Source: Leptodontidium sp. MPI-SDFR-AT-0119 (taxonomy: Eukaryota; Ascomycota; Leotiomycetes; Helotiales; Leptodontidiaceae). From it: DNA of 64,000 nucleotides. Below are positions 57,119-64,000 of the stretch, one piece after another (the stretch's first letter is position 1; every line of letters begins with the position of its first letter). Location: positions 5,270,001 through 5,334,000 of the forward strand of contig JAHLEZ010000001.1 in assembly GCA_020726505.1 (NCBI GenBank), in the 5' to 3' direction. A program made the translations under genes and the position numbers. The notes under the pieces were generated by a model. That model had not been told where the DNA came from. It made no database searches and saw only the letters and a list, made by a program, of their open reading frames with translations.

Positions 57119-58776
57119 ACGGGGTCAATGCCCGCATGAGAAATTCGCTGCTGTGTGGAATAATATACATACCAATAAATCCATCACTAAGTTTCTAGAA
57201 ACCAGTCAGATATATTTTTTTAGCCGAAGATTCCTCATGAAATTAGAAACATAGCGTTTGTTGTTTAGATGTAATATATAATAGGGGTTGCGCACATTTA
57301 TTGGTCCCTAAATATTTTTGGGGAAAGTTTTGCTGGTGTTTTTTTTTTTTCATTTATTGCAAAAAAGAATTGTGGAAGTTTTTGAAACTTTGATAAGTAC
57401 GAGGGTCAGACTATTGGGGGTATAGAATATCAAACTCTGCATTAAAGGATAAAACTGGGGGTGGCTTTATCAGCCAAATAGAAATTTGTTATTCGGGGAG
57501 TAGGTCGAACAAATCTTCCGGTTCTCGTGATCGTAGACTGCGATTTGTTCGTCGTAGTTGCTACGGTGGAATGTTGATGAAAAAGGTGTTGGTGAGGAAC
57601 TAGAAAATTTTACTAAGGCATGCGATGATGCGCAATACAGGCTTGCCTCAGCACACAATCCACACTGCTGATATGACGATTTGAACCCCAGCCTTCGACA
57701 GAGAATACCTTTGAATTAATTAGATCTTGCTACTGCCGTTTCTATCACACGACAACGTCTTGTAACCAAAAAAAAATTGAAAACACCCTATTGTGCTTAA
57801 GCGAATGTCGTCAGGCTAACGTCAGACGCTTGATGAAATGGAGATGACATCCCGAGATATTTTCGTCTCGCCTCAAACGAACACTTTTCGAGATTCTGAT
57901 GTGATGAAATTTTTAACTTCTTGAAATGGAAATGCTCGGCGCAAATTTAGCAACGTGGGGTAGTGGAACAATGTACTGGTGGATAATCACTAATGTTGCT
58001 GGACTCTCATCAGCCCCAAGACTTGGAACTATGTGATATAGACTCCGGAGCTTTCCATAGGCTTCCAAGTATTGCCAACTTAGTCTAATGCGAAGTCGGC
58101 CGCGAGAGACTTGAAGTGGAGAGCATAAACACAGAAACAATAACTTAAAAAAAAATAAGCAAAGGACGACATGCAGCAAGACAACAAATAAAATCAAGAA
58201 AGTCATGCCTAGGTATGTTTTTTTTATTGAGGAGTCATATCTTCTCGAAAATCTTGCAAGCTGCAGCGCTGCTGGCCTCTGAGCAATCGCGATTTGCAAT
58301 GTCTCTCTTTCCATAAGGAAAATATCAAATCAAATGAATACCAAAATGTCAGTCGCGAATAGCAGAGTATATTGAAAAGGCAGCCCCATTTCTCTCCTGA
58401 CTTCTAGATGACTTCTAGAGAGGTCAAATCGGGATTTTACTTCGAGTCTCCTGGTTATTACCGCAATGGCGCCTCAAGTTCTGCTTGAAGTCGTCTTCCA
58501 AATGAGACTATATAAGCAACTTTGCTTAGACTGTGGATGCAGATTTTCTGCTGGTGGTGTTAATAAATATGTTGGAAACTTGATTCAGGAAATTTAAATA
58601 AAATAGAAATCGAAGCCGCAGAAAGTCAGGCCACATAAAGGAACACGCTAGGTTTACAGACTAGACAAGCGACCCCTCTTCCGGTGGTCCGATTATTTCA
58701 CTCCGTGAATAGCAGCTTACATTATTTCATTTTCCTACACAAACTACTTCCCCAGTGTCCCCACGGAACAGTTAAG
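57119..58776. other. 1.7-kb AT-rich intergenic region
   Basis: No gene was supported. Near 57690 a GATTTGAACCCC block resembles a tRNA B box on the minus strand, but the stems do not pair. The stretch just before 58777 is the leader of the NmrA-like gene. Confidence 0.55.
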
Positions 58777-59868
58777 ATGCCTCGCAAAATTGTCATCGTT
58801 GCAGTAAGTCATCACCAAGAGCAAACATTCTCGTTCCCGATCGCCACGTGATCCACCCCCCTATCGACCGACTTGATTAAGCGAGCGAAGTTTCAAAGCT
58901 GACCTTTTCCACAGACCCCAACATCTCCACTCCTACTCCAACTACTACACGCACTTCAGCATGAAGCGGGCCTCGAAATCACAGTTCTAACACGTCAAAC
59001 GAGCATTTCTATACCAGCTTCTGGATCTGATTCGCACTCCCATTCACACGGCCACAACGGAACAACAAGCGAGCATCACCATGCTTCGGAAGCCACTCAC
59101 ATTCAGACCGATTTCTCTGAGTCAGAGCTCCAGGCCTATTTCAAAGGCGTGGATACTGTAATCTGCACCCTCACGGGTTCAGATCTCCATCTCTCAGGCC
59201 CACTGGTGGATGCCGCAGCAGCTGCTGGGGTCAAGTTCTTCATCCCTTCAGAGTATGGACTTGACACATCAAATTCTAAGATCAGAGACCTTCTCCCACC
59301 GTATCGGACCCGATTCGAGATTCAGGAGAAACTGAGAGCAAGCGGTCTGGAATGGAAAGCTATCTATTCTGGGATCGGACTTGAAGATGCGATGAAGACG
59401 GATGGTTTGATGGGAGTCGATGCACTCTGGGCTAGTGTTGTTGTGTTCCCGGGGTCTGAAAAGTTGAAAGTGGCTGTTTCTAGTACCGAGGATGTTGCGA
59501 GGAGTATTATTGAAGTTGTTCGTGGAGAGGACAAGAAAGTGGGGAATGAGGTATATACTTGTGGATTCATGTGTACTTTGGAGGAAGTAATTGCGGTGGT
59601 GGAGAAGGAGCTAGAGAAAGATGTGGATAGATATGAGGGTAATTTGAAAGGTGCAGAGAAGGAAGCGACAGAGAGGATGAAGAGGGGTTACTTTGATGGG
59701 GGGGTTGCGCTGATGGGACGGGTGGCCGTTTGGGATCTGAATGTGGATGCATGGGGTTCTTGGAAGGGTCAGCAAGGAAAGGACGCTGACAAGTGGGAGG
59801 GTGGGTTAAGAAAGGTGGTGAAGCAAGTGAGAAGTGGTGATATAGGAGGAGATGGGTGTGGATGTTGA
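58777..59868 (+). CDS. NmrA-like / isoflavone-reductase-like protein without the glycine motif
   Basis: Exons 58777-58803 and 58915-59868 encode 326 residues. Family features: first strand PRKIVIVA, second strand LEITVLTRQ, FKGVDTVICTLTG, DAAAAAGVKFFIPSEYGLDT, YRTRFEIQEKLRASGLEWKA (isoflavone-reductase-like region), then STEDVARSIIEVV. Where family members normally have GxxGxxG/A for NAD(P) binding, this protein reads ATPTSPLLLQ across the splice site, with no glycine. A histidine/serine-rich insert (SHSHSHGHNGTTSEHHH) follows the second strand. It may be a non-enzymatic, NmrA-like regulator or have a wrongly predicted first exon. The first exon codes only nine residues; the 111-nt intron is GT-AG with phase 0. 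Cytosolic location is expected. Confidence 0.8.
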
Positions 59869-61022
59869 CTCAAGCCACGAAGTGTTATCCCTACTGAATG
59901 TTGTTCCACTGCGGCGGTAAAAGAAACGGATTGCGATACTGGCTCCAGGCTGAGTCTCCTGCTATTCTATTCCATCAAGCTGATAACTAATTAAACCCGA
60001 AAAATGCCTCATTTTCTTGGGGAGGCCTCATTCACAATCTTCCCGTTCCGCAGAATATTCTTGTCTTTTACTCGCTTCCCAGCTTGATCTTCTAAGTGCA
60101 CAAATACTACCACGCAGCTGTCATCGCACCATTCGTGTCCGCACTTCTCGCAGACTGACTTGTTTCGTGCATTCAGGTATTTGCAGTTCTATTTCGGAAT
60201 TAGCCTAATTGCGATAAGGGAAGGGGGGTTGCAGAAATTTGACTTGCATTCCGGCAACATTTCCAGTGAGTGTACGTCGATGACTTCTGTAGAGCCATAG
60301 AAAGTTGTGTTTTAGGTAATCTTAAGATGGTTATTGTATGCGTGGTGAGATTGCTGGTGAAGTTGCATTTCGTAGTTGGATATTTGCGAGAAAGAAAGAA
60401 GATAAAAGACTTGTCGAAGTATCACATTTAGAAAATGCGGGAAATTCCAAGAATCCAAACTACAATCACACGACTGTCCGGCTCGCTGTATTTCTCCTTG
60501 GACTGAATCACCGTGACGTGTTCACTCAGGTACTTCATCTTACTGTAAAGACATAGTGTTGAGACGAGCTGAAGCAAGGTTCATAAAGGACTCGAAGACT
60601 AAACTTGAGTGAATAATTCTGAAACTTCCAATGCGAACACAGTCCGCCTTAGGATGAATATTAGTTGATCTGGTAGGGTCTCACTCATAGGATCATGGAA
60701 ATTGCTGAACTATGTCTCGGTGAAATTCCTTGTTGAAGTCTTCCGCTTGGATCTCATAGCCGCTCTCGGCGATGGCCAGTCGTGGTTCCTCTAGATGTCA
60801 GGCAAACAAGATTCATCCCCTTGATCAGTTGAAACTCGCTCATATCGAAGCGAAAAATTGCTCAGAAAAGTAAATTTTATCGCAGTCTTGTGAAGTGTAA
60901 CAGGAAGAGGCACGAAACCGAGCGAGAGCCCATGGATACCAGGTAAAAGCCTAAATGTAATGCCGGTGCAAACACTTCCTATTGTGCAAGTTTTTCTTTC
61001 GAAGAATCTCAGACTATCTGGC
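59869..61022. other. 1.2-kb intergenic region
   Basis: No supported gene; AT-rich with short frames only. Confidence 0.5.
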
Positions 61023-61154
61023 CTAACATCCCAGAGAATTTAACCGGCACTTCCCATCTGTGCTGTACACATCTTTGTACAAATAATGCGGGCACTCTTT
61101 GCACTTCAAGTGACCGCAAGCCCGGCAACGCTCGTTCGAGCTTGAGTTCGTCAT
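61023..61154 (-). CDS. Small zinc-ribbon-like ORF, 43 residues
   Basis: The minus strand encodes MTNSSSNERCRACGHLKCKE, continuing CPHYLYKDVYSTDGKCR to a TAG at 61025-61023. The C-x2-C-G-H-x2-C-x2-C pattern is a plausible zinc-binding knuckle like those in many small fungal hypothetical proteins. Upstream on the same strand another short frame (30 codons, starting MYSVFELPEYGARGRFGHGA, about 61310-61218) also looks protein-like, so the real gene could be larger and spliced, but no proper donor was found. Function unknown. Confidence 0.4.
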   Translation of the reverse strand: MTNSSSNERCRACGHLKCKECPHYLYKDVYSTDGKCRLNSLGC

Positions 61155-61792
61155 CTTGCACTGGATTGTTGTCAGTCTCGGTGTCTTGGGATTAGATTTA
61201 CTAAGCCTGGTGTCGTGCAGGTTATGGTAGGCCGGCTAAGCGAGCCCAATCAAAGGCACCATGGCCAAAGCGGCCACGAGCTCCATATTCAGGGAGCTCG
61301 AATACACTATACATAGATAATATAACAACAGTCTAACACACAACTGCGCACTCTTCAATCAATCAATATTAGCCTCTGTGGAGCCTCAAGGTATGTTTGC
61401 ACGACACCTGGGAAGGGTAGCTTACCAGCACGTTGGTGTTCCAGTCTACCCTGCAACAACGCCATGTGTCCCAAGCCTTCTTGCTTTGATTTTGCCCCAT
61501 ATCTTTTGAATATCTGTAGACGAGACAGTTGCGTTATTCGCTTCAAGGGTGTTGCTTTTCCTGGCGCAAGCTCAAGCCGTAGATGTGATCTTTGTGGTGA
61601 AAGCAAAGAGACTCGAGGGGATTTATGTGTTTACAGATATTCTCTGGAGTTCCGTCGGAATGCTCTATCTGTCTACAATATTCATGAAACGTAATTGGAC
61701 TAGTCACCAGTGGAACATGGTTTTGACACAGACCATTCAGCGTGAGTGTCAAATGAATAAAGAACACTCCCATCCAGTCCAAACGATGTTAC
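61155..61792. other. Intergenic region, with a protein-like 30-codon frame
   Basis: This contains the 30-codon minus-strand frame mentioned for the zinc-ribbon ORF (near 61218-61310) and the 3' flank of the GFA gene. Nothing else supported. Confidence 0.45.
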
Positions 61793-62324
61793 TCACATTT
61801 CCGACGTCTTTCCCTCCTCAGGAGCTCCTCCATCGCCCAGCCATTCTCCCTTCCTCTTGCAAAAGAACTCCCGCTCCGGCGTCCACTTCTTCCACTCCTC
61901 ATCATTCAAATTCAACGACCCAACCATCACGACGACGTTGCCCAAGTGTTCGGGCGTCGTATTCCACAGCCTCGAGCCACACACTGCACAGAAAGTTCGG
62001 TGCACACCTTTGCCTGACTCGGGGGATTTGTCGACATAGGTCTTAATAGCGTTTGGGTCAGTGAGTGGAGATATGGTGAGTTGCTACATCTCATTAGTGG
62101 GTGTAGCATAGAAAATTGAGGGTTTGAGGACGTACCGAGATGCTATAGAAGTTGTTTGCCTGGAAGAGGGACCCGGATATCTTCTTGCAACTAACGCAAT
62201 GGCAGAGAAGTTTCATTAATGGAGGGCCAGAAATGGAGAACTTGACGGCGCCACAGAGACATGAGCCATCGGTTTGACCTGAGTTGCCGCTAGACAGTGA
62301 CGTATTGGAGAGCTCTGAGGTCAT
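61793..62324 (-). CDS. GFA/CENP-V domain protein
   Basis: Exons 62324-62136 and 62083-61793 encode 159 residues. The zinc-binding cysteine sets of the GFA fold are present: SCLCGAVKFSISGPP, LCHCVSCKKISGSLFQANNF and FCAVCGSRLWN. The domain is named after glutathione-dependent formaldehyde-activating enzymes, but fungi have many paralogs without known substrates, so no reaction is claimed. The C-terminal part (PEHLGNVVVMVGSLN, EWKKWTPEREFFCKRKGEWL) also fits. The 52-nt intron is GT-AG, phase 0. The stop follows KTSEM; a GTGAGT overlaps this stop and could mark a further intron, so the C-terminus is slightly uncertain. Confidence 0.88.
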
Positions 62325-63124
62325 AGTGATACTTTTATTGTGGATGATTGACGTGGCAGCGTCTTCAGGAGCGAGAGTCTCGTAAACCTTCGATTGCAGA
62401 AAGCGCCTGCTAAGGCAGGTTTCTGAACCTTTATTGCTTTACATGAGATGGACTTGCTTTAGCTGAGCTGTTGATAAAGGCTGACATACCGGGCTGCGCC
62501 TCGTTGGTCAATATCCGTTGAGATTCTGGAAGCTTCTCATCCCGCGATGTTCACTGCACGAGTCCAGCTCGCTTATTCTCCTCAGCTATCGGCAACACAG
62601 TTAATATCTTTCCGTGTTTACACGTCAGCCTATTCGTTCATAGTGATTTTTGTGATTGGATGCGTTTATCCGTGAATCCGAATAATCAAGCAAGCGGTTT
62701 CATTCCGATCCCGCTGCCGGAAAATGCTGCTGGACTGTTTACGTTAGCGAGGGGGTGAGATATTTGGTCCTTGATGCGGGGTACAGTACGATTCACCAGA
62801 GCAAATCTACTTGCCGCAAGTCTACAGATCACTCAATAATAAAATAGTAATAGTAAATTTCATACACTACTTACAAATCGTTACCTAACACAATGCTCGT
62901 TTCACCTATTCAATGAAGGTACATGATGATAGTAGAACGAAAACGATCATGGTGTTCATGTGGAGATCCCGTTAATGGGGTGGAACCGAATTGGGAATAG
63001 CGTGGTGGTGCTGTCAATGCCTTCACCGTCTCGCGCTTCTTCTGCCACTTTCACAATTTTTTTGGCATGATTTTTGACTTTAGCATCTCATCACGTCGAC
63101 ACCCATGTCCTGTTAGGAGTAGCT
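62325..63124. other. 0.8-kb divergent intergenic region
   Basis: Promoter side of both the GFA gene (minus) and the terminal F-box-like gene (plus). No coding frame recognised. Confidence 0.5.
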
Positions 63125-64000
63125 ATGCCGATACAGAGGCAGTCGCATCTTGGACGAACTCCGGGCGGGCAGCTCTGTCTCCAGAAACCGCAGCGAGCTC
63201 GTGCAGCTGAATCTGTTGAACCATACTATATCTCCGTCTTGCCAAACGAAGTTCTTTTCGAAATATTGAGTTACATACCTCCCAAAAGACACCGCTATGA
63301 ACTTGTCAAGGACGAAGAGAGATTTCCCTTAACGCTCGTTTGCAAGAAATGGCGACGTATTTACGAGCCAGTTTTATTTCGCACCATAATGACTCATTAC
63401 CCTACGACAATATTTCTTTCACGCATGCGAGGACTACTTGGTCTCTTGTACACTCGTCCCCATCTTCGAGGCTACCCACGGAAGATTTGCATATCGATAT
63501 ATCAGACCGTTGCTCATGCTGCTGTCTGTCGTATTCTTACTGCTATCATCAAATGCTGCACTGGGCTACGCGAGGTATCATTTTACTCAGTGCATACCCC
63601 GGATACATCTGAACTTTTGTCCACAATCTCGACACTCCCTCGATTGGAGCATTTGGGCTTAGGAAGTCCATCACTACAGCTATTTTTTAGGGACTTTACT
63701 TTACCCTCCTTAAAAAGCTTGCACCTGTCTCAGTACGGCCCAGGTAGAAATCCCGAAGATTCTTCTGTGTCGTGGCCAGGAGAACCGATTCCAATCACGA
63801 GAACCTGTCTTAAGCACCTCTTACCACCAAATAGGTATCGCACTGGAGATGTAACCAGGATGTTGTTGCGAGATCCAAGCTGTCTACCGAATGTTACGGA
63901 ACACATCCTCCGTTGGCCATCAGCTCTGACAGACCTTTCGATCTGGCTCTCACATTCTGCTGGCGGGAAATACTACACAATGGAAGCGATGCAGAGAATC
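63125..64000 (+). CDS. F-box-like protein, 3' end beyond the window
   Basis: An open frame from ATG 63125 runs to the window edge without a stop (292 codons). An F-box-like segment is near the start (YYISVLPNEVLFEILSYIPP, then FPLTLVCKKWRRIYEPVLFR). Leucine-rich-repeat-like pieces follow (TISTLPRLEHLGLGSPSLQL, LPSLKSLHLSQYGPG, TDLSIWLSHSAGG). Proteins of this layout usually act as SCF ubiquitin-ligase adaptors; the target is unknown. No intron is needed within the visible part. Confidence 0.8.
   Translation, partial: MPIQRQSHLGRTPGGQLCLQKPQRARAAESVEPYYISVLPNEVLFEILSYIPPKRHRYELVKDEERFPLTLVCKKWRRIYEPVLFRTIMTHYPTTIFLSRMRGLLGLLYTRPHLRGYPRKICISIYQTVAHAAVCRILTAIIKCCTGLREVSFYSVHTPDTSELLSTISTLPRLEHLGLGSPSLQLFFRDFTLPSLKSLHLSQYGPGRNPEDSSVSWPGEPIPITRTCLKHLLPPNRYRTGDVTRMLLRDPSCLPNVTEHILRWPSALTDLSIWLSHSAGGKYYTMEAMQRI

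Noticed and set aside
57660..57760. tRNA-like B box (GATTTGAACCCC, minus strand)
   Set aside because: T-stem bases do not pair and no A box or acceptor stem is found at the right distance.
1..64000. CRISPR arrays, insertion sequences, prophage or rRNA
   Set aside because: None of the direct-repeat/spacer patterns, terminal inverted repeats with transposase, or rRNA sequence blocks were seen; the DNA is fungal nuclear.

Overview
The window is nuclear DNA of a filamentous ascomycete fungus. Coding regions are broken by short GT-AG introns (about 45-240 nt). The gene set is fungal: a RID/Masc1-type DNA methyltransferase, a hybrid histidine kinase, a Zn2Cys6 regulator, a PL1 pectate lyase, a 2EXR protein, ATG27 and a Pex22-like peroxin. 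Gene content and intron style are compatible with Leotiomycetes, but I cannot prove the class from sequence alone. No prokaryotic, viral, CRISPR, rRNA or convincing tRNA element was found.

Layout. 0-7 kb: the 3' end of a membrane-protein gene broken by a 13-bp tandem duplication, a seven-exon mitochondrial-carrier gene, and a SET/MYND methyltransferase. 7.4-15 kb (all minus strand): a RID-like cytosine methyltransferase with BAH-like and C2H2 regions, the SRP19/Sec65 subunit, and a Pex22-like peroxin. 15.5-17.4 kb: eIF2B gamma, head-to-head with the peroxin. 17.5-24.1 kb: a long gene-poor stretch in front of a two-finger C2H2 regulator. 25-30 kb: gene-poor, with one possible gene remnant. 30.8-32.6 kb: an LRR/F-box-like protein. 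33-40 kb: a doubtful membrane ORF, a secreted pectate lyase, and a small thiol-redox (AhpC/TSA-like) gene whose introns carry a 23-G run and a hexanucleotide repeat. 40-52 kb: a large GAF hybrid histidine kinase, divergent from a Zn2Cys6 regulator that is followed by a cytochrome P450. 53.7-64 kb: ATG27, a 2EXR protein, an NmrA-like protein with a lost glycine motif, a 43-residue zinc-ribbon ORF, a GFA-type protein, and an F-box-like gene cut by the window end.

The genes are mostly independent housekeeping or regulatory genes. The only group that might act together is sensor kinase, Zn2Cys6 regulator and P450, and that is inference from position. RID points to a species in which repeat-induced point mutation may operate. 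I found no clear new multi-gene system. The most useful leads are the 13-bp duplication, the RID architecture, a predicted GC-AG intron and a degenerate receiver domain in the histidine kinase, the NmrA-like protein lacking its cofactor motif, and the unlisted small zinc-ribbon ORF. Exon boundaries were worked out by hand from splice signals, reading phase and family similarity. No transcript evidence was available.
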